In this document: one piece after another, positions 7,906 to 16,716 of the stretch
How positions within the stretch are numbered: the stretch's first letter is position 1
Layout: every line of letters begins with the position of its first letter
Notes under the pieces: model-generated
Told to the model about the DNA's origin: nothing
Database searches by the model: none
The model's input: the letters and a program-made list of their open reading frames with translations, nothing else
Translations under genes and position numbers: made by a program
Assembly: GCF_017497985.1 (NCBI RefSeq)
Contig: NZ_JAGDFV010000012.1
Location: 42,881 to 106,880, forward strand
DNA: 64,000 nt
Direction of reading: 5' to 3'
DNA from: Meiothermus sp. CFH 77666
Lineage (GTDB): Bacteria; Deinococcota; Deinococci; Deinococcales; Thermaceae

Positions 7906-9282
7906 ATGGCAGGCAAGGTTGGGTTTGTGAGTCTGGGCTGTCCCAAGGCCCTGGTGGATTCGGAGCAGATACTCTCGCGTTTGCGGGCCCAGGGGTACGA
8001 GACCGCCCCGACGTACCAGGGCGCCGATGTGGTGGTGGTGAATACCTGCGGCTTCATCACCCCGGCGGTGGAGGAGTCGCTCACCGCGATTGGCGAGGCC
8101 CTCGCGGAGAACGGCAGGGTGATCGTGACCGGCTGCCTGGGGGCCCGCCCCGAGGTCATCCAGCAGGCCCATCCGCAGGTGCTGGAAGTCACCGGCCCCG
8201 GCGAGGTAGACAGGGTACTGGCCGCCGTGCAACGGGTGGCGCCCCTGGATCAGAACCCCTTCACGGCCCTGGTGCCGCCCCAGGTCAAGCTCACCCCCCG
8301 CCACTATGCCTACTTGAAAATTGCCGAGGGCTGCAACCACCGCTGCAGCTTCTGCATCATCCCCAAGCTACGCGGCCTGCAACAAAGCCGCGATGCCGCC
8401 GACATCCTCTTCGAGGCGGCCCGGCTGGTGGGCACCGGCACCAAGGAGCTGCTGGTGATTGCCCAGGACACCTCGGCCTACGGGGTGGATCTTCGCCACC
8501 GTCCCTCCGACTACGCAGGCCGACCAGTACGGGCACACCTGGTAGACCTGGTCAACGAACTGGCAAAGCTGGGGGCCTGGCTGCGGCTGCACTACGTGTA
8601 CCCCTACCCGCACGTGCGCGACCTGATTCCCCTGATGGCCGAGGGCAAGCTGCTGCCCTACCTGGATGTGCCGTTGCAGCACGCCAGCCCCAGCATCCTA
8701 CGGGCCATGCGCCGCCCTGGGGGGGCCGAAAGCCACCTCAAAACCATTCAGGAATGGCGCGCCATCGCCCCCGACCTGGCGATACGCTCGAGCTTCATCG
8801 TGGGCTTCCCCGGCGAAACCGAAGAGGACTTCGCCCTCTTGCTGGACTTTATCGCCGAGGCGCGGCTCGACCGGGTGGGCTGCTTCACCTACTCCGAGGT
8901 GGAAGGGGCCGACGCCAACGCCCTGCCGGGAGCCGTGCCAGAGGAGGTCAAGGAGGAACGCCGTGCACGCCTGATGGCCCTGCAACAGCAGATTAGCCTC
9001 GAGAAAAACCAGGCCAGAGTGGGCCAGACCCTCGAGGTCATGGTGGACGACTACGGCGAGCTACCGGGCCAGGTAGTGGGCCGCTCCAAATTCGACGCGC
9101 CGGGCATTGACGGCCTGGTCTACGTTGAGACCGATGGAACGGTCAAGATTGGCGACATCATCCGGGTCAGGGTCACCCAGGCCGAAGCCTACGACCTGTA
9201 CGGCGAGATGGTGGGGCGGGTGGCCTGGAAACCGGGGGTGCCGGTGATGCACAACGTAGCCATAGAAACAATTCGGGTGTAA
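7906..9282 (+). CDS. rimO: Ribosomal protein S12 methylthiotransferase RimO
   Basis: A 458-residue radical-SAM enzyme that adds a methylthio group to the conserved aspartate of ribosomal protein S12. The N-terminal MTTase domain has its three cluster-binding cysteines ([28 protein letters not shown]). The radical-SAM core has [11 protein letters not shown], binding the second 4Fe-4S cluster. The C terminus is a TRAM domain (about 390-458). [12 protein letters not shown] distinguishes RimO from MiaB. ATG at 7906 follows CAGGAGAG, and the protein then starts [14 protein letters not shown] as expected for the family. A longer frame reading upstream to 7795 is not supported. Confidence 0.95.
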   Translation: MAGKVGFVSLGCPKALVDSEQILSRLRAQGYETAPTYQGADVVVVNTCGFITPAVEESLTAIGEALAENGRVIVTGCLGARPEVIQQAHPQVLEVTGPGEVDRVLAAVQRVAPLDQNPFTALVPPQVKLTPRHYAYLKIAEGCNHRCSFCIIPKLRGLQQSRDAADILFEAARLVGTGTKELLVIAQDTSAYGVDLRHRPSDYAGRPVRAHLVDLVNELAKLGAWLRLHYVYPYPHVRDLIPLMAEGKLLPYLDVPLQHASPSILRAMRRPGGAESHLKTIQEWRAIAPDLAIRSSFIVGFPGETEEDFALLLDFIAEARLDRVGCFTYSEVEGADANALPGAVPEEVKEERRARLMALQQQISLEKNQARVGQTLEVMVDDYGELPGQVVGRSKFDAPGIDGLVYVETDGTVKIGDIIRVRVTQAEAYDLYGEMVGRVAWKPGVPVMHNVAIETIRV

Positions 9283-9432
9283 GCTGAACCCGGTCTGGCT
9301 TATGAAACCTTTTCAGGTCTGTCTAGACTTGAGCATTCGGCAAAACCGGGAGACCAAACCCTCCGAAGACCTCCACAGGGGCCTTCGGCATTTGGCTTTC
9401 GGCTATTGGCAGGTAGTAAAGCGGAGCCCCTT

Positions 9433-10770
9433 ATGTACATCGTGATTGCTGGCGGCGGCGAGATCGGCTCGCAGATTGCGAAAGCTCTACACACCCAGCA
9501 CGACCTGGTGGTGGTGGATACCAACCCAGATGCCAAGGAGCGGCTGGGGGGGCTGGATGTACAGGTGGTGATTGGCAGCGTCACCGACCCCGAAATCCTG
9601 CGCGAAGCCAAGGTGGACTTGTGCAACACCTTTATTGCCACTACCAACTGGGACGAGGTCAACCTGATTGCCTGCATGCTGGCCAAGGGTCTGGGGGCCA
9701 GGGAAACCCTGTGTTTTGTGGGTAAGCAGTCTTATGTGGACATCCTGACCGACCCCCGCACGGTAGAAATTCTGGGCACCCGCATTGACCAGGTCTTCTG
9801 GCCCCAGCGCTCGCTGGCCAAGGAAATTGTCGAGGTGATCCGCATTCCGGGCGCGGTAGACACCGAGGTACTGGCCGGAGGACGGCTCCGTTTTGTGGAG
9901 TATCAGGTGCGGGAGGGCGGCCCCTATGTGGGCAAGGAGCTGGCCCTATTGGACTGGCCGGGCGGCAGCTTTCTGGCCGGCATCCTGCGGGAGGGCAAGT
10001 TCTACGCCGCCACCGACCCCAGGTTCAAGGAGCTGACCCTCGAGCCCGAGGATCGCATCTTCTTCATGACCACCCCCCAGGGCTTCGATGTCATCCAGGC
10101 CTGCTTTGCCCCCCGTGAGCGGGTGCGGCGGGTGATGGTGGTGGGGGGTGGCAATGTGGGCTACATGGTGACCAAAGAGCTGCTGAAGCACCGTCTCGAG
10201 GTCACCATCATCGACCACAACCCCGACCGCTGCGCCTGGCTGGCCGAGCATCTGCCGGGGGCCCTGGTCCTCGAGGGCGACGGCACCGACCTCGAGCTTC
10301 TGGAGTCCGAGGGCCTCGACCATGTGGACGTGATGGTAGCGGTCACCGAAAACGACGAAAAAAACCTGCTGGTCTCGCTCTTGGCCAAGCAGGTGGGGGT
10401 AGCCAAGGTGATTACCCGGGTCAACCGGGGCGAAAACCGCCGCCTTTTCGAGCATGTGGGCATAGACATCCCCCTCACCCCCCGCGCGGCCGCGGTGCGC
10501 GAGGTGGTGGACTGGATCGCTCCCGACAACGTGGATCACCTGGCCCTGATCGAAGACCAGATCGAGCTCCTGGAGTTCGAGGTACCCCCCGACTTCCGCG
10601 AGACCCCTTTCGACAAGCTGGTGCTGCCCCAGGGGGCGGTGGCGGTGGCCCTCGAGCGCGGCACCAAGGTCTACCTGCGCTCCCCTATGCTGGCGGTTAC
10701 GGCTGGCGACAAGCTCCTGGTACTCACCGACCGGCAGGTGGCCGATGAAGTCCTGGCCCAGGTTCGCTAA
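9433..10770 (+). CDS. trkA: Trk potassium uptake regulatory protein TrkA
   Basis: A 445-residue cytoplasmic gating subunit of a Trk/Ktr-type potassium channel. It is a tandem duplication of an RCK (TrkA-N/TrkA-C) unit: the first Rossmann fold starts IVIAGGGEIGSQIAKALH, the second VMVVGGGNVGYMVTKELL at about residue 235, and both keep the GxGxxG nucleotide-binding loop for NAD(H) or ATP. TrkA-C domains follow each half. ATG at 9433 has GGAG six bases upstream. Its end overlaps the start of trkH by 26 bases, so the two are translationally coupled. Confidence 0.93.
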   Translation: MYIVIAGGGEIGSQIAKALHTQHDLVVVDTNPDAKERLGGLDVQVVIGSVTDPEILREAKVDLCNTFIATTNWDEVNLIACMLAKGLGARETLCFVGKQSYVDILTDPRTVEILGTRIDQVFWPQRSLAKEIVEVIRIPGAVDTEVLAGGRLRFVEYQVREGGPYVGKELALLDWPGGSFLAGILREGKFYAATDPRFKELTLEPEDRIFFMTTPQGFDVIQACFAPRERVRRVMVVGGGNVGYMVTKELLKHRLEVTIIDHNPDRCAWLAEHLPGALVLEGDGTDLELLESEGLDHVDVMVAVTENDEKNLLVSLLAKQVGVAKVITRVNRGENRRLFEHVGIDIPLTPRAAAVREVVDWIAPDNVDHLALIEDQIELLEFEVPPDFRETPFDKLVLPQGAVAVALERGTKVYLRSPMLAVTAGDKLLVLTDRQVADEVLAQVR

Positions 10771-12229
10771 AGCAGTCCGGGCCAACCCCATCCCGGTGGC
10801 CACCTACATGACCGGAACGGTGTATGTGGCGCTGGGTGCGGTGATGGGCCTGCTGGGCCTGACCGATACGCTCCTGGGCGAGAATGCCCTGGGCTTTTTT
10901 GTGGGGGCGGCCATTGGACTACCCCTTGGCTGGGTTCTCCGGCGGCTGGGAAGCCCCCAGGCCGAGCCGCGCCGGGCCGAAGCCCTGCTCACAGTGGCCG
11001 GGCTCTGGATTCTGGTGCCCATCCTGGGGGCCATCCCGTACTGGATTTCGGGGGGCCTCAGCTACCTGGACGCGCTGTTCGAAGCCACCTCCGGCTTCAG
11101 CACCACCGGGGCCACCATCCTGGCCGACTTCTCGCAGTTCAGCTATGGGCTTTTTTTCTGGCGCAGCCTGAGCCAGTGGTTTGGCGGGATGGGCATCCTG
11201 CTGCTCTTTATTGTGGTCTTGCCCCACCTGGCCCTGGCTGGACGGCAGATGTTTTTTGCCGAGACCACCGGCGTACAAAAGCAGCAGCTCACCCCCAAGC
11301 TGCGCCAAACCGCCAACTACATCCTGCGGGTCTATCTGCTACTGACCCTGCTCACCCTGACCGCCTACCTGCTGACCGGCGTGCCGGTCTTCGAGGCCAT
11401 CACCAACACCTTCTCGAGCGTCTCCGCCGGCGGTTTCAGCCCCAACCCCCAGAGTTTCGCAGCCTATGCCCCCCTCACCCAGTGGATAGCGGCCGTGGTC
11501 ATGTTCCTGACCGGGGTTAATCTGCTGCTCCAGTACCGGGCCATTTTTGGCCGCGAGTACGCCGCGCCCCTGCGCGACCCCGAGTTTCGCGCCTACGCCC
11601 TGATTGTGCTGACGGTAGCGCTGGTCATGGCGGGGGTGCTGTTCTTCCGACACGACTACACCCTGGAACCGGCCCTGCGCCATGCCTTCTTTCAAACCGC
11701 TTCCATCATTACCGGCACCGGTTTCGCCTCGGCAGACTTTGCCCAGTGGGTGGTACCCGCCCAGACCCTTCTGGTCATGCTGATGTTCGTGGGCGGAAGC
11801 GCCGGCAGCGTGGGGGGGAGCATCAAGGTCATCCGCTGGCTGGTGATTGGCTCATTGGTGCGGCGGGAGTTGCAGCGGGCCCTGCACCCCCAGGCAGTGC
11901 TGCCTTTGCGGGTCGGCAACAAGAACATCGGCGAGGATGTACTGCGGGCGGTTTCGGCCTTTATCACCCTGTACGTGGGTCTCTTTGCCCTGGGCGCACT
12001 GGTGATGGGGGTCTTGGAAGAAGACTTCGTGGTCGCCTTTACCGCCTCGGCGGCGGCCATCGGCAACGTGGGACCTGGGCTGGGCGATGTGGGGCCCATG
12101 GCCCACTACGGCAATCTGCATCCCATCTCCAAAGCGGTGATGATTTTTCAGATGTGGGCAGGCCGGATCGAGTTGATTGCGGTATTCTCGCTCTTCACCC
12201 CCGACCTCTGGCGTCGGCTAAGGGCCTGA
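10745..12229 (+). CDS. trkH: Trk potassium uptake transmembrane protein TrkH, copy 1
   Basis: A 494-residue integral membrane pore subunit of the TrkH/KtrB superfamily. The four pore-loop filter segments are visible: SGFSTTGATIL, SVSAGGFSPN, GTGFASADFA and AAIGNVGPGLG, each with the filter glycine. About ten hydrophobic segments surround them. The ATG at 10745 lies inside the end of trkA. It pairs with TrkA to import potassium, an important osmolyte system in thermophiles. A second trkH follows 268 bases downstream. Confidence 0.92.
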   Translation: MKSWPRFAKAVRANPIPVATYMTGTVYVALGAVMGLLGLTDTLLGENALGFFVGAAIGLPLGWVLRRLGSPQAEPRRAEALLTVAGLWILVPILGAIPYWISGGLSYLDALFEATSGFSTTGATILADFSQFSYGLFFWRSLSQWFGGMGILLLFIVVLPHLALAGRQMFFAETTGVQKQQLTPKLRQTANYILRVYLLLTLLTLTAYLLTGVPVFEAITNTFSSVSAGGFSPNPQSFAAYAPLTQWIAAVVMFLTGVNLLLQYRAIFGREYAAPLRDPEFRAYALIVLTVALVMAGVLFFRHDYTLEPALRHAFFQTASIITGTGFASADFAQWVVPAQTLLVMLMFVGGSAGSVGGSIKVIRWLVIGSLVRRELQRALHPQAVLPLRVGNKNIGEDVLRAVSAFITLYVGLFALGALVMGVLEEDFVVAFTASAAAIGNVGPGLGDVGPMAHYGNLHPISKAVMIFQMWAGRIELIAVFSLFTPDLWRRLRA

Positions 12230-12371
12230 GGCGCTCGATGAAATCCAGGCTGTTCATACCTGCATTGCTCTGGCGGCGCAACAACTCTGAAGCCGCACAG
12301 TCTGGAATTGAACTAGCCCAGCGCGTTTTACACGCTTTCGATGGCCTGGCCTGCTCGCAGCGAAAGGCAGG

Positions 12372-12389
12372 GTTGGTATTCATACCAAC
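12372..12389. promoter_or_regulatory. Perfect palindrome GTTGGTAT-TC-ATACCAAC between the trkH copies
   Basis: Two perfect eight-base arms with a two-base centre, about 108 bases before the second trkH. A two-base loop is unfavourable for an RNA hairpin, so a dimeric DNA-binding protein is a better explanation. The spacer 12230-12497 shows no convincing gene. Confidence 0.4.
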
Positions 12390-12497
12390 TCTGCGCGTGA
12401 GCGGCGCTAAACGCGCCCCTCACTTGCCGCGCCAGGGGGCGCGTCCGAGGGTCTCTTATATCGCTTTTGGGTCACTTCTGAGCAGATTGGGTGTCAG

Positions 12498-13985
12498 ATG
12501 AGAACCCGAGCTAAACCCTGGCTGCTCGAAAACCTGCGCTTTGCTTACTACTTCCTGGGCGTGGTGTACCTGGCTTTGGGCCTGGTAATGCTGGGGCTCG
12601 AGGCCCTGGCGCTTCTGCTCCGCGAATCGCCCTGGGGCTTCCTGATCGGGGCTGTGGTAGGCCTGGGACTGGGTGGGTGGTTCCGTAAACTGGGCGACCC
12701 CAGACACGAGCCGGGCCGGGCCGAAGCCCTCCTCTCGATTGCCCTGATCTGGCTGCTGGTGCCTGCTTTGGGCGCCATCCCGTTCTGGATTGCGGGGGGT
12801 ATGCCCTATCTCGATGCGCTCTTTGAAGCCATGTCGGGCTTCACCACCACCGGGGCCACCGCTCTGGCCGATTTTTCCCAGTTTGGCTATAGCCTCTTCT
12901 TCTGGCGCAGCCTGATGCAGTGGTTTGGAGGGGTCGGTTTCCTGGTGCTGGCGGTGGCCCTGCTGGCCCATCTGGCTGTGGCCGGGCGTCAGCTTTTTAT
13001 CACCGAGAGCACCGGGGTCCAAAAAGAACCCTTCACCCCCCGGCTGCGCACCACCGCACAGAGCATCCTCAAAGTGTACGCTGCCCTTACCGTGGCCGCC
13101 GCGCTGTGCTACTGGGTCGCCGGTGTTCCCCCCTTTGAAGCCGTTTGCAACGCCCTGACCACCCTACCGGCTGCGGGGTTTAGCCCCAACCCCCGCAGTT
13201 TTGAGCAGTACACCCCGCTGGCCCAGTGGTTCGGCACCCTGTTCATGTTTCTGGGTGGGGCAGGTTTCGTGCTCCAGTACAGGCTTTTTTTCACGCTGGA
13301 CCCCCGTCCGCTATTAAGAGATGTGGAGCTGCGGGTCTATACCCTGATTGTCCTGGTGTTTAGCTTATCGCTGGCGGCTTTCCTGATGACCCACCACACC
13401 CGGGACATGAACTATAGCTGGAGCGACGCCCTCCGCCATGCCTTCTTCAACGTGACCTCCATCATCACCACCACCGGCTATGCCAGCGCCGACTTTGCCC
13501 TATGGGTTCCGGCTGCCCAGGCCATTCTGGTCGCGGCCATGTTTGTGGGGGGATGTGCGGGCTCGGGCGCGGGGGGTATCAAGGTGATTCGGTTGCTGGT
13601 GGTGGGGGCTATTGTGCGGCGGGAGTTAATCCGTTCGCTGCACCCCCAGGCCATCATCACTCTGCGGCTGGGCAGCAAGGCTCTGGGTGAGGATGTGATG
13701 CGCTCGGTAGCCGCTTTCATTACGCTCTACGTGGCGCTGCTGGCCGCCGGTACGCTGACTATTTCGCTGCTCGAGAACAACTTTATAGTTGGCTTCACCG
13801 CAAGCGCCCAGGCCATCGGCAACATCGGGCCGGGGCTGGGCGAAGTGGGGCCGATGGGAAGCTATGCCGGATTGGAGCCGCTATCTAAAGCAATCCTGAT
13901 TTTCCAGATGTGGGCCGGACGTATTGAGTTGATTCCGGTTTTTTTGCTTTTCACCCCCGAGCTGTGGAAGAAATTGCGGGGTTAA
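12498..13985 (+). CDS. trkH: Trk potassium uptake transmembrane protein TrkH, copy 2
   Basis: A 495-residue paralogue of the preceding TrkH, similar throughout. Filter segments are SGFTTTGATAL, TLPAAGFSPN, TTGYASADFA and AIGNIGPGLG. Here the second loop reads LPAAGF rather than VSAGGF, which could alter ion selectivity (potassium against sodium), as known for some TrkH/Ktr members. It has no trkA of its own, so the single TrkA probably serves both pores, or the second pore acts without it. The 268-base gap with a palindrome argues for separate regulation. Confidence 0.9.
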   Translation: MRTRAKPWLLENLRFAYYFLGVVYLALGLVMLGLEALALLLRESPWGFLIGAVVGLGLGGWFRKLGDPRHEPGRAEALLSIALIWLLVPALGAIPFWIAGGMPYLDALFEAMSGFTTTGATALADFSQFGYSLFFWRSLMQWFGGVGFLVLAVALLAHLAVAGRQLFITESTGVQKEPFTPRLRTTAQSILKVYAALTVAAALCYWVAGVPPFEAVCNALTTLPAAGFSPNPRSFEQYTPLAQWFGTLFMFLGGAGFVLQYRLFFTLDPRPLLRDVELRVYTLIVLVFSLSLAAFLMTHHTRDMNYSWSDALRHAFFNVTSIITTTGYASADFALWVPAAQAILVAAMFVGGCAGSGAGGIKVIRLLVVGAIVRRELIRSLHPQAIITLRLGSKALGEDVMRSVAAFITLYVALLAAGTLTISLLENNFIVGFTASAQAIGNIGPGLGEVGPMGSYAGLEPLSKAILIFQMWAGRIELIPVFLLFTPELWKKLRG

Positions 13986-14074
13986 GAACGTCAAGGGTCA
14001 AGAGTCTAGGGTGGAGGGCCGTTGGGATTTGCGGCTTCTGGCTTTCGACCTTCGGCGTTCGGCTTTAAGCCCTG

Positions 14075-14080
14075 TAAACT
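14075..14080 (+). promoter_or_regulatory. -10 box TAAACT before luxS, leaderless arrangement
   Basis: TAAACT, seven bases, then ATG at 14088. It is preceded by TG, which would also make it an extended -10. No Shine-Dalgarno sequence is present. Confidence 0.4.
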
Positions 14081-14087
14081 GAAGCTG

Positions 14088-14564
14088 ATGTCCAAGCCAC
14101 CCATTCCCGAATCGTTTCGCCTTGACCACAAGAAAGTCCAGGCTCCTTACGTGCGACTGGCGGGGGTGAAGGAGACCCCCAGGGGCGACCGCATTGAGAA
14201 GTACGACCTGCGCTTTGTACAACCCAACCAAGAAGCCCTCAGCACCGGCACCGTTCACACCCTCGAGCACCTCCTGGCCACCTATATCCGCAGTCATCTC
14301 GAGGGGGTGGTGGACATTTCGCCGATGGGCTGCCGCACCGGGTTTTATATGGTAGTGCTGGGGGAGCCGGGGCCCCAGAAAGTACTGGAGGCTTTCCGGG
14401 AAACGTTGAAGGACGTGGTGAACCATACCGAACCCGTGCCGGGGGTGAGTGAGCTCGAGTGCGGCAACTACCGCGACCACGACCCCCAGGGCGCACGGGC
14501 CTGGGCCCAGCGGGTGCTGGAAAGCGGCCTGCACATCCAGGAAACCATCGAGATTATGGATTGA
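14088..14564 (+). CDS. luxS: S-ribosylhomocysteine lyase LuxS
   Basis: A 158-residue protein of typical LuxS length. It cleaves S-ribosylhomocysteine to homocysteine and DPD, the precursor of autoinducer-2. The metal site is complete: HTLEH gives His57 and His61, and Cys125 in ELECGNY is the third ligand. The catalytic glutamate (Glu60) and catalytic cysteine (GCRTGFYM) are also present. ATG at 14088 is preceded by a leaderless -10 box and by degenerate CTTCGGC repeats. mtnN, which makes its substrate, lies 272 bases downstream. Confidence 0.95.
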   Translation: MSKPPIPESFRLDHKKVQAPYVRLAGVKETPRGDRIEKYDLRFVQPNQEALSTGTVHTLEHLLATYIRSHLEGVVDISPMGCRTGFYMVVLGEPGPQKVLEAFRETLKDVVNHTEPVPGVSELECGNYRDHDPQGARAWAQRVLESGLHIQETIEIMD

Positions 14565-14683
14565 GGTACCTACGCCTCCCGAAATACCTCAACGCCAGGT
14601 AAATCTTCCCATCAACACGCCGACAAACGGTTCTGCTGGAGGCCCCAGATGAGGGAAGGTAATACAACGTCTGGCCCCTGTCC

Positions 14684-14718
14684 CCTGACCCCTGTTCCCC
14701 ACTTCATCGTTTCCATAA
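14684..14718 (-). repeat. Dispersed repeat B, copy in the luxS-mtnN spacer
   Basis: Read on the minus strand, 35 bases match 28586-28620 with only about three differences, including the shared core GAACAGGGGTCAGG. A shorter related piece occurs at 4857-4871. No coding potential is evident. Confidence 0.55.
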
Positions 14719-14823
14719 CAGGTGAAGTGTTCAGGCAAGGATGGTATTACCCTGCAGTTCACACCTCCCGTAATTCGGGCGTTTCCCGCTAGACTACTGC
14801 TGGATGTTCGCACTGGTGAGTGC

Positions 14824-14829
14824 TAGGCT
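14824..14829 (+). promoter_or_regulatory. -10 box TAGGCT before mtnN, leaderless arrangement
   Basis: TAGGCT, seven bases, then ATG at 14837. The same hexamer precedes the FAD oxidase gene at 42149. Confidence 0.45.
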
Positions 14830-14836
14830 ACCCAGT

Positions 14837-15520
14837 ATGTCCGTGGTCGCTCTTTTTGCTGCCGAAGGCGTCGAAGCCCAGGCTCTGCGCAAACAGCTCA
14901 GCTTGCAACAGGCCGTGGATGGCCCCTGGACCATCCACCAGGGGGAGCTGGGGCGCTATCCGGTGGTGCTCATCGAAACCGGGGTGGGCAAAGCAGCCGC
15001 CGCTGCGGCAGTAGCCTATGCCAAGGTTCGTTTCAACCCGGCCCAGTCGTTCTGGGTGGGCGTGGCCGGGGCTTTGAACCCTGACCTCAAAACCCTCGAT
15101 CTGATCCTGGCCCAGGATGCCGTGCAGTACGACGTGGACATTACGGCGTTTGGCCGTGCACCGGGTGAGCTGGCTACCGGCGAACGCTTTATTCCTGCCG
15201 ATGCAGGGCTCACCTCCAAGGTTTTGCGCACGGCCCTGGCCATGGGCTTGCCTATCTACCTGGGGCGTATTGCCAGTGCCGACCGCTTTCTGGCCCACCG
15301 CAGCGAGGCCGAAGAAGTACGCCGGGTGTTCGCCGCCGATGCGGTGGAAATGGAAGGCGCCGCCGCCCTCTGGGCCGCCAAGCGCATGGGTATGCCGATG
15401 GCCCTGCTGCGGGCCATTACCGACCAGGCCGGCAGCGAAGCCCCCACAGCCTTCGAAACTTTTTTGGAGAGCGCCTCGGAACGACTGGCCAGTCTGATTG
15501 GCCAGGTGTTGAACAGTTGA
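14837..15520 (+). CDS. mtnN: 5'-methylthioadenosine/S-adenosylhomocysteine nucleosidase
   Basis: A 227-residue nucleoside phosphorylase-fold enzyme that removes adenine from S-adenosylhomocysteine and methylthioadenosine, supplying LuxS. Visible signatures are the N-terminal ALFAAEGVEAQALRK (catalytic Glu), ETGVGKAAAA, GVAGAL, VEMEGAAA (substrate-binding Met-Glu) and AITDQAG (catalytic Asp). ATG at 14837 places the family N-terminal strand at the start and follows a leaderless -10 box. An in-frame ATG at 14804 would add 11 residues. With luxS it forms the activated methyl cycle. Confidence 0.9.
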   Translation: MSVVALFAAEGVEAQALRKQLSLQQAVDGPWTIHQGELGRYPVVLIETGVGKAAAAAAVAYAKVRFNPAQSFWVGVAGALNPDLKTLDLILAQDAVQYDVDITAFGRAPGELATGERFIPADAGLTSKVLRTALAMGLPIYLGRIASADRFLAHRSEAEEVRRVFAADAVEMEGAAALWAAKRMGMPMALLRAITDQAGSEAPTAFETFLESASERLASLIGQVLNS

Positions 15521-15712
15521 AACAAAGTCGTACCAAATCGGGCGTTCGCCAATGCTTCCTTCGTTGGGCTGCAGATGTTGGCTTCCTGCTTCAACTTGAT
15601 TAAGACCGCGACTTGGAGGCTTGGTGATGCCTACTGGGGTGCCCAGGTATACTGAGGTATCAAAGTGAACTTCAATAGGTTGGCATATGCGGGCACTCGA
15701 GGAGGAGGAAGC

Positions 15713-16711
15713 ATGGGGGGAGCATCCGTAACGGAGCAGCGACTGGGTTCAGAACTGGTAGAGGATGTTCAGCACACTAACAGCGGACATGTCAAACTCT
15801 TTTGCGGCAACGCCAACCGCCCCCTGGCCGAAGCAGTCGCCCGAGCCTTGGGCATACAACTGGGCAAGGCCACCGTGGAGCGCTTCCCCGACGGCGAGGT
15901 GCGGGTGCGCCTGCTGGAAAGCATCCGCGGCGACGATGTGTACCTGATCCAGCCCACTGCGCCCCCGGTCAACGATAACCTGATGGAACTGCTGGTGCTG
16001 GCCGACGCGGTACGCCGCAGCAGCGCAGGCCGCATCAACGCGGTCATTCCCTACTTTGGCTACGCCCGCCAGGATAAACAAACCCAGGGCCGGGAGCCCA
16101 TTACCGCCCGGCTGGTGGCGGGCCTTTTGGAACATGTGGGCATCCACCGGGTCATTACCGTGGACCTGCACGCCCCCCAGATTCAGGGCTTTTTTTATCA
16201 ACCGGTGGACGAGCTTTCGGCAGTACGGCTTTTTGCTGAGTATCTGGAAAGCCAGCGCCTGACCGAAAATGCGGTGGTGGTCTCGCCCGACTCGGGCCGG
16301 GCCGAGCAGGCTCGCAGGCTCTCCGAGCGGCTGAACCTGCCCCTGGCCATCCTGGCCAAACGCCGCACCGGCCCCCGCGAAACCCAGGTCAGCTATGTGA
16401 TTGGGGACGTGGCGGGCAAGCGTCCCCTTATCATTGATGACATCATCTCCACCGGCGGCACCATTCGGCGGGGCGTAGAGGCTTTGGTGGCTGCGGGAGC
16501 CATCCCGGAGGTCATCGTGATGGCCTCGCACGCGGTGCTGGTGGGCAGTGCCCGCGAGAACCTGGCCCACCCGGCCATCCGCGAGGTGGTCTTCACCGAC
16601 ACCATTGCGCTAAACCCGGCGCTGGGCTACACCATCCTGCCCACCGCGCCCCTGCTGGCCCAGGCCATAAGGCGGGTGCATACCAACCAGTCGGTGAGTG
16701 TGCTGATCTAG
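15713..16711 (+). CDS. prs: Ribose-phosphate pyrophosphokinase
   Basis: A 332-residue enzyme that makes PRPP from ribose 5-phosphate and ATP for nucleotide, histidine and tryptophan synthesis. Motifs seen: FCGNANRPLAEAVARALG, the flexible-loop region ARQDKQTQGREPITARL, VVSPDSGRAEQAR, and the PRPP-binding loop LIIDDIISTGGTI. ATG at 15713 is preceded by GGAGGAGG. It carries about 25 extra N-terminal residues relative to the usual start at the VKLFCGNANR strand. The stop at 16709-16711 lies five bases from the stop of the convergent protease gene, within a nine-base tandem repeat. Confidence 0.93.
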   Translation: MGGASVTEQRLGSELVEDVQHTNSGHVKLFCGNANRPLAEAVARALGIQLGKATVERFPDGEVRVRLLESIRGDDVYLIQPTAPPVNDNLMELLVLADAVRRSSAGRINAVIPYFGYARQDKQTQGREPITARLVAGLLEHVGIHRVITVDLHAPQIQGFFYQPVDELSAVRLFAEYLESQRLTENAVVVSPDSGRAEQARRLSERLNLPLAILAKRRTGPRETQVSYVIGDVAGKRPLIIDDIISTGGTIRRGVEALVAAGAIPEVIVMASHAVLVGSARENLAHPAIREVVFTDTIALNPALGYTILPTAPLLAQAIRRVHTNQSVSVLI

Positions 16712-16716
16712 CTGAT

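Noticed and set aside
7749..8996. 415-codon open frame overlapping rimO
   Set aside because: It is a G+C-driven alternative frame of rimO, rich in Gly, Pro and Arg, without motifs.
12239..12501. 87-codon ORF between the two trkH genes, ending in ATGA over the second trkH start
   Set aside because: No good ribosome binding site, random-looking composition, and it reads through a palindrome. The overlap is probably chance.
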